Shown piece after piece: positions 19,316 through 29,150 of a stretch of 64,000 bases of DNA; the stretch's first letter is position 1; the number at the start of each line of letters is the position of its first letter. This DNA is from Sacculina carcini. Lineage: Eukaryota; Arthropoda; Thecostraca; Sacculinidae. The DNA lies in the NCBI GenBank assembly GCA_916048095.2, contig OU696597.1, forward strand, positions 4,563,747 through 4,627,746, in the 5' to 3' direction. The notes under the pieces were generated by a model that did no database searches, was not told the DNA's origin, and saw nothing but the letters and a program-made list of their open reading frames with translations. Both the position numbers and the translations under genes were made by a program.

Positions 19316-20043
19316 CAGTTTTACGAACGGACGAAGCCAGAACTGTTTGAAGAACTTATTTCAACTCGTGCAATGACAGGCAGACCATCCGCGCGCATGA
19401 GTGTATTGCAGAGCATTGCTCGGAAAACTGGAGTGGCGGATGACCTCGTGAGACATAAATTCACTCAGTCTCTGCCCAGCTCGATAGGACCAGTGCTAGC
19501 TGCTCAAAAAGAAATGGAATTGTCGCAACTAGCAAGGCTTGCTGACGAATTGGTCCCGCTGGTGAGTAATGTTCAATGTATGGCAGTGTCAGATAGAGCT
19601 CAAAGAAATGAGGCGCCGTCGATGAGTTTTTTCAACAGCAGAGTGAGAAACACAGCAGAATCATCGTCTCTGCAATCATCATCATTGCGCCCATATCATG
19701 CCGGCCAACGCCCCAAGGTGTGTAGAGCTCATCTGTTCTATGGTTCAAAAGCCAGATACTGCAAGCCATGGTGTCGATGGCCGAATAAGCGCCGTGATAT
19801 TATAATGCAGTCATCTTCACGACCTGCGTCACGCGAAAACTCAACAGAAAGGCAGCAGGAAAACTGACGAGGCAGGCATCTGTGTACGCGACCCAGGGTC
19901 TGCCGCTGTTGAAGGTCGCTGCTAAAGCTGGTGATAAAAAAATCAATTTTATTGTTGACACTGGTGCTGGGGTGTCGCTTTTGACACCCGCCTCTGTGTC
20001 TTCTGTTCTCCATCCAACAAACGCCAGACGCGCGGCCAGCCAT
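19316..20043 (+). pseudogene. Ty3/Gypsy gag-protease fragment, array unit 0
   Basis: Begins mid-gag (QFYERTKPELFEEL), continues through a Cys-rich motif of the form CRAHLFYGSKARYCKPWC (a worn CWYH..FG..A..C Gypsy zinc knuckle), then in the next frame enters the retropepsin with catalytic FIVDTGAGVSLL. A stop after RQQEN (19867) separates gag and protease by a frame change. The protease ends after about 55 residues at the junction with the next repeat block. RT and integrase are absent. It is nearly identical to 21340-22069 and 28420-29147. Confidence 0.85.
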
Positions 20044-20938
20044 GAATCGGACAAACCACAAGCTGCATTATGAGTGTATATGTCGGTGTATGTGCGGGTG
20101 AGTCTGTGTATGTGAGTTAAGTTAAAACCCACGTTGACAAAGCACCAAGCTATGTTCTTCGAACATAGCTTGACTATATAATGCGCTAACGGGGAGGAGT
20201 CGAGGATTGTCTCTTGGTGTTCGTAGTGGATTGTGGTTTTGTAGGCGCGTGTGGGACATCGCTGTTTCACACGCGCCCGTCTTTTAATTGATCTGTGCGT
20301 CGATAAATACATTGTCGTTTTCCTTTCGACATTTGACGCTACAAAAATTTAATAGGGGTATAACATAAGTGAGTATACTTAAGTATACATAAGTGAGTAA
20401 GTTATTAAAATAATATGCCCACGAAGCTACGAGACGCACGCAGATCTACTAGCGACAATCACCACACTAAGTGTGTAATATAAAAATAGTATGTCAGTGT
20501 AACTAACTTGTAACTATTTTGTGGAAAAAACATCTGTTTTTAGGCCAGGAGGATCAGATTGGAGGCGAGAATGGCGGCCAGATATCAGACCAAACGTCAG
20601 GCCAGACAAACAAACCGACAAGTACGACAATCACTTATCTTGCGACTTATCAATTACATGTTTTATGCAGAACGGCTTTAGAACAGAGAGAATCGAAATT
20701 ATAGATTGTACTTCATCGCGTGATGGTGGCGCCACCTGTGTGATTACAAGCTAATGATAATGGGATTTAGACCTTTAGTTACTAACGTTTGTAGCGCCGA
20801 TGTTCGTATTTTGTCATGCGTGAATTGGTACACTCGTTGGAATATGTTTAATTTCGTTTAAACTATATATTATATTCCTTTGTTATTTACGCAGCATTAT
20901 TTAATTCACATGTATATTTGTATTTTCGTCATTGTTAA
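20044..20938 (+). repeat. LTR-like composite block X, array unit 1
   Basis: About 895 bp, repeated at 27124-28018 and partly at 29151-29765 and 36656-37173. Features: an 11-bp perfect hairpin AAGCTATGTTC-ttc-GAACATAGCTT (20147-20171); TATATAAT shortly after; ATAAATACA near 20310; a palindrome GTATACTTAAGTATAC (20373-20388); and CATCTGTTTTTAGGCC near 20530. From about 20640 on it matches the end of the BEL/Pao-derived block at 30555-30690. I read it as LTR-like plus a deleted BEL/Pao body. LTR boundaries could not be fixed. Confidence 0.6.
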
Positions 20939-21108
20939 TGTAAGCAGGGTTCACTACTGACAAATGGTTGAAACCCACTTGGTGGATTGTACCAGGAAGT
21001 GACCTCCGCCCACCGAGTAGTTGACTTGTGCTGTGTCAAGGCAATAAACCACTTGCTCACTGAACGTTGTGGTGTTAACATTGTGCTCCTGATACAACCG
21101 CAACTTCA
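20939..21108 (+). mobile_element. Putative short Gypsy 5' LTR (170 bp), unit 1
   Basis: Starts TGTAAGCAGGGTT, ends GCAACTTCA, contains GGCAATAAACC (poly(A) signal), and is followed after two bases by TGGTGACCCCGACATGG (21111-21127), the primer-binding-site form common in animal Gypsy elements. A gag ATG follows at 21124. A matching 3' LTR is not seen; the only other copy is at 28019-28188 in the next tandem unit. Confidence 0.65.
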
Positions 21109-21123
21109 ACTGGTGACCCCGAC

Positions 21124-22069
21124 ATGGACGAACTTAAAGAAAATAATTCAGCTGAGCCAGTCTATCGAGTATCCATGGTTGGTTCATGACACTTGAAGCA
21201 CAGTTCTACCTACAAGGAATCACGTCCGAAGTAACAAAATTCTTCCACGTGATGGCAGCTCTACCGCCGGATGTTTTGTCGCAGATGTCTCCTGCAGTTC
21301 TCAAACAACAAGAATTCACTGCACTGAAAAACGAAGTTCTGCAGTTTTACGAACGGACGAAGCCAGAACTGTTTGAAGAACTTATTTCAACTCGTGCAAT
21401 GACAGGCAGACCATCCGCGCGCATGAGTGTATTGCAGAGCATTGCTCGGAAAACTGGAGTGGCGGATGACCTCGTGAGACATAAATTCACTCAGTCTCTG
21501 CCCAGCTCGATAGGACCAGTGCTAGCTGCTCAAAAAGAAATGGAATTGTCGCAACTATCAAGGCTTGCTGATGAATTGGTCCCGCTGGTGAGTAATGTTC
21601 AATGCATGGCAGTGTCAGATAGAGCTCAAAGAAATGAGGCGCCGTCGATGAGTTTTTTCAACAGCAGAGTGAGAAACACAGCAGAATCATCGTCTCTGCA
21701 ATCATCATCATTGCGCCCATATCATGCCGGCCAACGCCCCAAGGTGTGTAGAGCTCATCTGTTCTATGGTTCAAAAGCCAGATACTGCAAGCCATGGTGT
21801 CGATGGCCGAATAAGCGCCGTGATATTATAATGCAGTCATCTTCACGACCTGCGTCACGCGAAAACTCAACAGAAAGGCAGCAGGAAAACTGACGAGGCA
21901 GGCATCTGTGTACGCGACCCAGGGTCTGCCGCTGTTGAAGGTCGCTGCTAAAGCTGGTGATAAAAAAATCAATTTTATTGTTGACACTGGTGCTGGGGTG
22001 TCGCTTTTGACACCCGCCTCTGTGTCTTCTGTTCTCCATCCAACAAACGCCAGACGCGCGGCCAGCCAT
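21124..22069 (+). pseudogene. Ty3/Gypsy gag-protease, array unit 1
   Basis: After the primer binding site a short frame starts MDELKENNSAEPVYRVSMV and breaks near 21190. The main gag frame runs from about 21186 (LEAQFYLQGITSEVTKFFHV) to a stop at 21893 and contains the worn zinc-knuckle motif. The retropepsin DTGAGVSLL lies in a different frame at 21908-22069. The lost stretch between the two gag starts and the missing RT/IN show a non-coding relic. The protease frame runs without a stop into the inserted LINE. Confidence 0.85.
22054..22069. repeat. Left 16-bp target-site duplication of the LINE
   Basis: ACGCGCGGCCAGCCAT, repeated at 27108-27123 on the other side of the LINE. The uninterrupted sequence is present in units 0 and 2 (about 20028 and 29132). 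Confidence 0.9.
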
Positions 22070-23146
22070 CAGGATGACATCAAGATCGGTGACATCCGTC
22101 AGCGTATCCGTGTCCGCCCCTACGTACCCAACCCAATGCGATGCTACAGGTGCCAACGTTTCGGGCATACGAGCTCCCGCTGCAACCGTGCTGAGATCTG
22201 CGGACGCTGCTCATCCGAACGGCACACCGCTGCTGATTGCGACAATGAGTATTTCTGCGTCAATTGCAGGAGCAGCGGTCATGCGTCCTCGTCGCGTGAC
22301 TGCCCGGAATGGCTGAAAGAAAAAGAAATTCTGGCTATCCGCGCTGCCCAGCGCTGCAGTTTCGGCGAGGCGCGTGCTGTATATCGCAGCTCGCATCCGT
22401 CGGGCCCGTCCTTTGCCGGCGTCGTCACGAAGTCGGCTCAGCCTCCACAGTCTGTCGACTCGTTTTTGGAGACGCTGACTGTTGGAGACTTCTTGAAGCT
22501 GGCGGGACGAATGGGCTTGAAGCTGGTCGTACCTGGGGCTGATAAACATGAGCTTGAACCAACACCGGTTGATCGGCGGCCTGAGGAGGCTGCCGTGTCG
22601 CGGTCGCCAACGGCCGCACCCCAGCGGTCCCAGGCGTCCGCGACCCAGCGGTCCCAGACGGCCGCAACCCAGCGGCCCAAGGCGGCCGCTCCCCAGCAGC
22701 CTGAAAAGGCTGCTGAGCGGCGACCTCAGCGGGTCGCCGATCGGCCGGTCAGCCGGCCGATGGACCGCGCTGGCAAATCGGCAGCGATGCCGGTTAGTCA
22801 GGGCGGCAAAAAACCGGCCGCTCAGCAGGCTTCCAAGCCAGCAGAGCGGTCGTCTCCGAACCGGAGGAAATCCGGAGACTGGACGGTGGTACAGCACAAG
22901 AGCCGCCGTTCGGTCAAGTCAGCCTCGCCGAGGAGTGACCGGCGAGCATCTCCCGGTCACAAAGCGAGCGCGGTCCCTGCATCTCCGCGCTCGGCGGTTG
23001 CTAGCGCACCGCCTTCCGCACACGACGGAGCGACTCCCACCACTGCCATGGAGGTGGAGAGTTCCTCTAAGCGGAAGCTCTCGGCCTCTCCAAGTGGGTC
23101 CCCACCTGACTCGGAGAGAGGACGATCGGCTAAGCGATGCGATTAG
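22070..23146 (+). CDS. LINE ORF1 C-terminal part with three CCHC knuckles
   Basis: ORF1 is the RNA-binding gag-like protein. It has IRVRPYVPNPMRCYRCQRFG leading into knuckle 1 (CYRCQRFGHTSSRC), then CGRCSSERHTAADC and CVNCRSSGHASSSRDC. The helix KEKEILAIRAAQRCSFGEAR follows, as in Jockey/I-type ORF1. Then comes a Pro/Gln/Arg low-complexity part with 8-residue repeats (ATQRSQTA type, DNA about 22612-22720) and a Ser/Arg-rich basic end. The normal N-terminal domain is missing. The frame is open through the upstream target DNA, so the reading frame begins in the Gypsy protease. TAG ends it at 23144-23146. Confidence 0.85.
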   Translation, partial: QDDIKIGDIRQRIRVRPYVPNPMRCYRCQRFGHTSSRCNRAEICGRCSSERHTAADCDNEYFCVNCRSSGHASSSRDCPEWLKEKEILAIRAAQRCSFGEARAVYRSSHPSGPSFAGVVTKSAQPPQSVDSFLETLTVGDFLKLAGRMGLKLVVPGADKHELEPTPVDRRPEEAAVSRSPTAAPQRSQASATQRSQTAATQRPKAAAPQQPEKAAERRPQRVADRPVSRPMDRAGKSAAMPVSQGGKKPAAQQASKPAERSSPNRRKSGDWTVVQHKSRRSVKSASPRSDRRASPGHKASAVPASPRSAVASAPPSAHDGATPTTAMEVESSSKRKLSASPSGSPPDSERGRSAKRCD

Positions 23147-23231
23147 GTACCTGTGCTACCTGGTTGTTAGTGTATATGTGCCTTTTTAACGGGAGTATTT
23201 ATATGTATTTTATTCTATTATATTTATTTTT

Positions 23232-26200
23232 ATGTCCATTTTACAATGGAATATTAGAGGTATTAGACCGAATTTTAATGATTTACTGCATATTTTACAC
23301 TCCCGACAACCATCGATTTTAGCAATACAGGAGACTAAGCTTTTAACTTCTTCGTATTTTAGTATTCAGGATTTTAATGTTTTTAGATTTGATAATCCCA
23401 GCTCGACTATAGCCCATGGCGGGGTTATGCTGGCTGTTCGCACCAGTGTACCCTGTCGCCGCCTGCATATTCAGTCAGATTTGCAGGTGGTTGCGGTTCG
23501 GTGCTGGCTCGGTGGTAGGGAGGTGAGTGTGTGCTCATTGTACCTGCCGCCTGGTCGCCCGTTCCCAAGGGCTGACGTCGAGTTTTTAATCAGTTCACTT
23601 TCACCCCCTTTTTATGTGTTAGGCGATTTTAATGCTCACAGCCCTTTTTGGGGTTGTGATGCATATTGTAGCCGTGGTTTTATTATGGAGGATATTTTAA
23701 CTGTATTAGACATAGGTATTTTAAACACAGGCACATATACGCATTGTACCATGCCATCGGGAAGCATGTCCGCTCTGGACCTCAGTCTGTGCAGTCCCAG
23801 TCTGCAGGCATCCACGAGCTGGACCGTTGAGAACAGTCTGTATGGGAGTGACCACTTCCCTATATGGATCTGTCTCAATGAGGTACCTAGGTTGGGAACA
23901 CGACCACCGAGATGGAATTTCAAACGAGCTGATTGGGTCCGCTATGATTGCTTGACACTGGAAGCCATGGGCAACCCCACACTTCGACCCAGCGTCGAAG
24001 GTTTTGCTGAGGCCATTGTCACCTGTGCCAAACAGAGCATTCCGCGTACGGCATCGCGTCCCCGGCGGCGTCCTGTTCCTTGGTGGACAGACGCGTGTGC
24101 TACGGCGTTGCGAGAGCGACGTCGTTGCTGGGGTCGCTTCCGGCGCAACAGCACGTTGGCAAACATGCTTTGCTTCCGCCACGCTCGCGCAAAAGCTCGA
24201 TGGACCTTTCGCGAGGTGAAGCGGGCCTCGTGGGTGTCCTATGTGTCCAGCATTAATCGGCATTGTCCTATATCCACCATATGGGACCGTATAAAGCGCA
24301 TCTCTGGTAAGTACCGTCCCAATCCACTGCCTTCTCTGAAGATCAGTGGCGTGGACGTGATTAATCCGGAGCATGTTGCTGACGAAATTGGCCGATATTT
24401 AGCGGAGCGCTGTCGTGCAAACGTAGACGACCCTGATTTTGCGGCGATCAAACAGCAGTGCGAGAGATCACCCGTTGATTTCTCCACCAGCTGTCAGCTG
24501 CCAATCAACAGCGATTTTTCTGCATCTGAGCTGAGAACGGCCTTGCGATCGCTTCGCGATGTGGCTGAAGGCCCTGATGAGGTGCACAACCTCATGCTGA
24601 AACGTCTGTCGCCCGCAGTGCTGTCCACCTTGCTGCAGGTCTTCAATGATCTGTGGAGTGGTGGGCAGTTTCCGGCCTCCTGGCGACGGGCAATCGTGAT
24701 ACCCATCATGAAACAGGGCAAATCGGGCGATCACCCGTCTGACTATCGCCCGATATCGCTTACCTCCAGTCTCTGCAAACTGTTTGAGAAAATGGTTTGC
24801 AGACGGCTGGTATGGTTTCTGGAACGCGGTCGGCTGTTCAATGATGCTCAGTGCGGATTTCGCCAGGGTCGCTCAACGTTAGACCACTTGGTGACCATTG
24901 ACTCTCGCGTACGTGAAAGTTTCACGCGAGGTCACCACGTCGGGGCGATATTCTTTGACATCGAAAAGGCATATGACACCACATGGCGACATGGTATTCT
25001 TCGCAAACTGCATCGCTGTGGTGTCAGAGGCAACATGGGGAGGTTCGTACACAATTTCCTTTTGCACCGCACATTCTGTGTGCGTGTGGGGAACTCCCTG
25101 TCTCGTTCGTTCGATCAGGCAGAAGGCGTTCCACAGGGTAGTGTGCTCAGCGTGGCCCTTTTTGCCATAATGATCAACGACATTGACGATCATTTGCCTC
25201 CCTCGATTGGACGGTCTCTATTTGTGGACGACTTCGCCATATGGTGTTCTTCCCGCAGCACTGTTGCTGTCCAGCGTCAACTGCAGCTGGCGGTGAATAA
25301 AATAGAGACTTGGGGAACGCGTAACGGCTTCCGCTTCTCGACGTCCAAAACGGTCGGTGTACACTTCTGCCGCCGTCGAGGTGCCTGCCCTGACATGGAA
25401 GTGGAATTGTACGGCAGTGCTGTCTCATTCCAACGCACGGTTCGGTTTTTAGGGGTCACGTTGGACTCGCGCTTGACCTACACCGACCATATTTCACAGC
25501 TGAGAATCACTTGTCTAAAGGCACTGAATGTGCTGAAGACTGTTTCCCGCATGCGGTATGGAGCAGATCGACAGTCCCTTCTCCTTCTGTACCGCTCGTT
25601 AGTCAGGTCGCGTCTCGATTACGCAAGCATCGTATATGATCTGGCTTCGGAGTCAGCAAAAGGCCGTTTGAATGTCGTACACCACGCAGGGATACGCATT
25701 GCCACCGGCGCGTTTCGCACGTCGCCAATCGTCAGCCTCCTTGTTGAGGCTGATGAGGCTCCGCTGGCGCTCCGTCGTCAAGAGCTGGTCATGCGTTATT
25801 CTTGCAAGCTGGCAAGCACCCATGAAAACCCCGCGTATGACGTGGCATTTTCCCAGCATGTGCCTGAGCAGCAGCACCTTCCAGGACCTCAGTGTTCTGT
25901 GCTGTTTTGCAGCAAAATGAGGGCACTGCTGGAGTCATGCGGGATGGGTGCTAACGACGTCCTCAGACAAGAATACACGGCGGAGTCACCCTGGGAATTG
26001 GTCACACCCGAGGTTGACGTCTCGCTAGCAGCTCTGCCGAAACACCGTACAGTGCCCAGTGTGCTTCGCTCAAACACACTGGAGCGAATTCATTCTTACG
26101 GACGGTATACTGCCGTGTACACTGATGGATCTAAGTCGGCCAGTGGTGTGGGTTGTGCGTTTGTAAGTGGAGGTATGTGCCGCTCGAGCACGCTGCCACC

Positions 26201-26933
26201 GAGCGCCTCCATTTACACGGCTGAACTTCACGCTATCCTGCTGGCCCTGGTTTTTATTCGCTCATCTTCTTTTTCATTGTTTTTAGTTTTATCTGATTCC
26301 CTTAGTGCTTTAACTGCATTATCGTCTTTCTCCTTACATCCTCTTATACAGAGGATTTTTATCTCTCTTGACATCATCCACCACCAGGGCAAGCGTGTAA
26401 AGTTCTGCTGGATTCCGGCCCATATTGGTATTTTGGGCAACGAGCGAGCTGACAGAGCCGCAAAAAGAGCTGCTGAACGAGACTTTTATTCATTTTATTT
26501 TAACTTTCCCATTCCGTATTCGGACTTTTATCCTATTATACATCGTTTTATCCGTTCTCGCTGGCAGCTCTCCTGGGACGAATGTGGTTCTAACAAATTA
26601 AAAGCTGTGAAGCCCGAAATCGGACATTGGATGTGCTCTTGTCGCCGGAAGAGGTCCGAGGAAGTGGCGCTCTGTCGTCTGCGTGTGGGTCACACGTACG
26701 ATACGCATCGCCATCTTCTACTCGGACAACCTGAACCCACGTGCAGCGCATGTAATGTACGTCTCTCCGTGCAGCACATCCTGGTGGAATGCCCATCATT
26801 CTCAGAGGCGCGTCAACGTTTTCTTGGATCCGTTCGGACTATTCACGATGTTCTCGGACAGGAGCAATCGGCGGTCATTGAGGGCCGCATTTTTGAGTTT
26901 TTACGGCTTTTGCCTATTAGAATTATTTATTGA
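23232..26933 (+). CDS. LINE ORF2: endonuclease, reverse transcriptase, RNase H (1233 aa)
   Basis: A multifunctional enzyme for target-primed reverse transcription in the nucleus. APE-type endonuclease, residues about 1-225: LQWNIRG, AIQET with Glu34, LGDFNAH (about 131), SDH (about 205). RT, about 470-780: DYRPISL, FRQGRSTLDH, FFDIEKAYD with catalytic Asp (about 575), GVPQGSVLS, LFVDDFAIW (about 663), RFLGVTLD. RNase H, about 958-1085, with the D-E-D-D set in TDGS, TAELHA, SDSLSA and NERADRAA. The C-terminus has SACNVRLSVQHILVECPSFS, a Cys/His motif. No stop or frameshift is visible. ATG at 23232 is the first Met before the endonuclease. All catalytic residues seen are present, so activity is plausible if ORF1 is supplied in trans. 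Confidence 0.95.
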   Translation: MSILQWNIRGIRPNFNDLLHILHSRQPSILAIQETKLLTSSYFSIQDFNVFRFDNPSSTIAHGGVMLAVRTSVPCRRLHIQSDLQVVAVRCWLGGREVSVCSLYLPPGRPFPRADVEFLISSLSPPFYVLGDFNAHSPFWGCDAYCSRGFIMEDILTVLDIGILNTGTYTHCTMPSGSMSALDLSLCSPSLQASTSWTVENSLYGSDHFPIWICLNEVPRLGTRPPRWNFKRADWVRYDCLTLEAMGNPTLRPSVEGFAEAIVTCAKQSIPRTASRPRRRPVPWWTDACATALRERRRCWGRFRRNSTLANMLCFRHARAKARWTFREVKRASWVSYVSSINRHCPISTIWDRIKRISGKYRPNPLPSLKISGVDVINPEHVADEIGRYLAERCRANVDDPDFAAIKQQCERSPVDFSTSCQLPINSDFSASELRTALRSLRDVAEGPDEVHNLMLKRLSPAVLSTLLQVFNDLWSGGQFPASWRRAIVIPIMKQGKSGDHPSDYRPISLTSSLCKLFEKMVCRRLVWFLERGRLFNDAQCGFRQGRSTLDHLVTIDSRVRESFTRGHHVGAIFFDIEKAYDTTWRHGILRKLHRCGVRGNMGRFVHNFLLHRTFCVRVGNSLSRSFDQAEGVPQGSVLSVALFAIMINDIDDHLPPSIGRSLFVDDFAIWCSSRSTVAVQRQLQLAVNKIETWGTRNGFRFSTSKTVGVHFCRRRGACPDMEVELYGSAVSFQRTVRFLGVTLDSRLTYTDHISQLRITCLKALNVLKTVSRMRYGADRQSLLLLYRSLVRSRLDYASIVYDLASESAKGRLNVVHHAGIRIATGAFRTSPIVSLLVEADEAPLALRRQELVMRYSCKLASTHENPAYDVAFSQHVPEQQHLPGPQCSVLFCSKMRALLESCGMGANDVLRQEYTAESPWELVTPEVDVSLAALPKHRTVPSVLRSNTLERIHSYGRYTAVYTDGSKSASGVGCAFVSGGMCRSSTLPPSASIYTAELHAILLALVFIRSSSFSLFLVLSDSLSALTALSSFSLHPLIQRIFISLDIIHHQGKRVKFCWIPAHIGILGNERADRAAKRAAERDFYSFYFNFPIPYSDFYPIIHRFIRSRWQLSWDECGSNKLKAVKPEIGHWMCSCRRKRSEEVALCRLRVGHTYDTHRHLLLGQPEPTCSACNVRLSVQHILVECPSFSEARQRFLGSVRTIHDVLGQEQSAVIEGRIFEFLRLLPIRIIY

Positions 26934-27107
26934 GTTTTATTTCTTGACTTTCACATTCATTTTGTTCACTATCACACTTATTTATTTCATCATTCCATTC
27001 CTCATGTCCATCATTTTTGGGTGTTTAGGCTGTGAATAGACTGGGGGGTGCCGTATGGTCCCAGAGGCCGGTGCACCCCATAAACACAAATAACAAACAA
27101 ATAACAA
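26934..27107 (+). other. LINE 3' UTR and AAATAAC tail
   Basis: AT-rich 3' UTR with GGTGCCGTATGGTCCCAGAG before a tail of imperfect CAAATAACAAA repeats. An older copy of this 3' end is present on the minus strand at 8216-8458. Confidence 0.8.
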
Positions 27108-27123
27108 ACGCGCGGCCAGCCAT
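27108..27123. repeat. Right 16-bp target-site duplication of the LINE
   Basis: Exact repeat of 22054-22069; array sequence resumes with GAATCGGACAAACC. Confidence 0.9.
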
Positions 27124-28018
27124 GAATCGGACAAACCACAAGCTGCATTATGAGTGTATATGTCGGTGTATGTGCGGGTGAGTCTGTGTATGTGAGTTAA
27201 GTTAAAACCCACGTTGACAAAGCACCAAGCTGTGTTCTTCGAACATAGCTTGACTATATAATGCGCTAACGGGGAGGAGTCGAGGATTGTCTCTTGGTGT
27301 TCGTAGTGGATTGTGGTTTTGTAGGCGCGTGTGGGACATCGCTGTTTCACACGCGCCCGTCTTTTAATTGATCTGTGCGTCGATAAATACATTGTCGTTT
27401 TCCTTTCGACATTTGACGCTACAAAAATTTAATAGGGGTATAACATAAGTGAGTATACTTAAGTATACATAAGTGAGTAAGTTATTAAAATAATATGCCC
27501 ACGAAGCTACGAGACGCACGCAGATCTACTAGCGACAATCACCACACTAAGTGTGTAATATAAAAATAGTATGTCAGTGTAACTAACTTGTAACTATTTT
27601 GTGGAAAAAACATCTGTTTTTAGGCCAGGAGGATCAGATTGGAGGCGAGAATGGCGGCCAGATATCAGACCAAACGTCAGGCCAGACAAACAAACCGACA
27701 AGTACGACAATCACTTATCTTGCGACTTATCAATTACATGTTTTATGCAGAACGGCTTTAGAACAGAGAGAATCGAAATTATAGATTGTACTTCATCGCG
27801 TGATGGTGGCGCCACCTGTGTGATTACAAGCTAATGATAATGGGATTTAGACCTTTAGTTACTAACGTTTGTAGCGCCGATGTTCGTATTTTGTCATGCG
27901 TGAATTGGTACACTCGTTGGAATATGTTTAATTTCGTTTAAACTATATATTATATTCCTTTGTTATTTACGCAGCATTATTTAATTCACATGTATATTTG
28001 TATTTTCGTCATTGTTAA
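27124..28018 (+). repeat. LTR-like composite block X, array unit 2
   Basis: Nearly identical to 20044-20938. One difference noticed is at about 27232, where a base in the hairpin arm is changed (AAGCTGTGTTC), breaking the perfect palindrome. The TATA-like sequence and GTATACTTAAGTATAC palindrome are preserved. Confidence 0.75.
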
Positions 28019-28188
28019 TGTAAGCAGGGTTCACTACTGACAAATGGTTGAAACCCACTTGGTGGATTGTACCAGGAAGTGACCTCCGCCCACCGAGTAG
28101 TTGACTTGTGCTGTGTCAAGGCAATAAACCACTTGCTCACTGAACGTTGTGGTGTTAACATTGTGCTCCTGATACAACCGCAACTTCA
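28019..28188 (+). mobile_element. Putative short Gypsy LTR, unit 2
   Basis: Same as 20939-21108: TGTAAGCAGG...CAACTTCA, AATAAA inside, TGGTGACCCCGACATGG primer binding site directly after. No difference from unit 1 was noticed by eye. Confidence 0.65.
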
Positions 28189-28203
28189 ACTGGTGACCCC
28201 GAC

Positions 28204-29147
28204 ATGGACGAACTTAAAGAAAATAATTCAGCTGAGCCAGTCTATCGAGTATCCATGGTTGGTTCATGACACTTGAAGCACAGTTCTACCTACAAGGAAT
28301 CACGTCCGAAGTAACAAAATTCTTCCACGTGATGGCAGCTCTACCGCCGGATGTTTTGTCGCAGATGTCTCCTGCAGTTCTCAAACAACAAGAATTCACT
28401 GCACTGAAGAACGAAGTTCTGCAGTTTTACGAACGGACGAAGCCAGAACTGTTTGAAGAACTTATTTCAACTCGTGCAATGACAGGCAGACCATCCGCGC
28501 GCATGAGTGTATTGCAGAGCATTGCTCGGAAAACTGGAGTGGCGGATGACCTCGTGAGACATAAATTCACTCAGTCTCTGCCCAGCTCGATAGGACCAGT
28601 GCTAGCTACTCAAAAAGAAATGGAATTGTCGCAACTAGCAAGGCTTGCTGATGAATTGGTCCCGCTGGTGAGTAATGTTCAATGTATGGCAGTGTCAGAT
28701 AGAGCTCAAAGAAATGAGGCGCCGTCGATGAGTTTTTTCAACAGCAGAGTGAGAAACACAGCAGAATCATCGTCTCTGCAATCATCATCATTGCGCCCAT
28801 ATCATGCCGGCCAACGCCCCAAGGTGTGTAGAGCCCATCTGTTCTATGGTTCAAAAGCCAGATACTGCAAGCCATGGTGTCGATGGCCGAATAAGCGCCG
28901 TGATATTATAATGCAGTCATCTTCACGACCTGCGTCACGCGAAAACTCAACAGAAAGGCAGCAGGAAAACTGACGAGGCAGGCATCTGTGTACGCGACCC
29001 AGGGTCTGCCGCTGTTGAAGGTCGCTGCTAAAGCTGGTGATAAAAAAATCAATTTTATTGTTGACACTGGTGCTGGGGTGTCGCTTTTGACACCCGCCTC
29101 TGTGTCTTCTGTTCTCCATCCAACAAACGCCAGACGCGCGGCCAGCC
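28204..29147 (+). pseudogene. Ty3/Gypsy gag-protease, array unit 2
   Basis: Same organisation and the same frame breaks as 21124-22069: short MDELKEN frame, gag frame 28266-28973, protease DTGAGVSLL frame from 28988. Only a few substitutions separate the units (for example Ala to Thr in VLATQKEME). Here no LINE is inserted: the protease runs through the GCGCGGCCAGCCAT target into block X and stops after QAAL. It shows the empty target of the LINE. Confidence 0.85.
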
Positions 29148-29150
29148 ATG

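Larger units (their letters stand above)
22070..27107 (+). mobile_element. RNase-H-bearing LINE (I/Jockey-like group), 5038 bp
   Basis: A non-LTR retrotransposon inserted in the protease end of array unit 1 with 16-bp target-site duplications. It contains the C-terminal part of ORF1 (22070-23146), a short spacer, a full ORF2 (EN, RT, RNase H, C-terminal Cys/His motif) and a 3' UTR ending in AAACACAAATAACAAACAAA-type repeats rather than poly(A). The 5' end is truncated within ORF1, usual for incomplete target-primed reverse transcription. An intact EN-RT-RNase H frame and identical target duplications indicate a young insertion. RNase H places it in the I superfamily or a related clade; the exact clade needs a tree. 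Confidence 0.9.

Noticed and set aside
19265..19867. Gag start at the ATG of 19265
   Set aside because: Homology to the other gag copies begins only at about 19316; the upstream codons come from the hairpin and GAGAACAGAG-type flanking sequence.
22211..22897. 228-codon minus-strand frame opposite LINE ORF1, and other long antisense frames in 22-26 kb
   Set aside because: Shadow frames of GC-rich coding DNA; the plus strand has clear zinc-knuckle and enzyme motifs.
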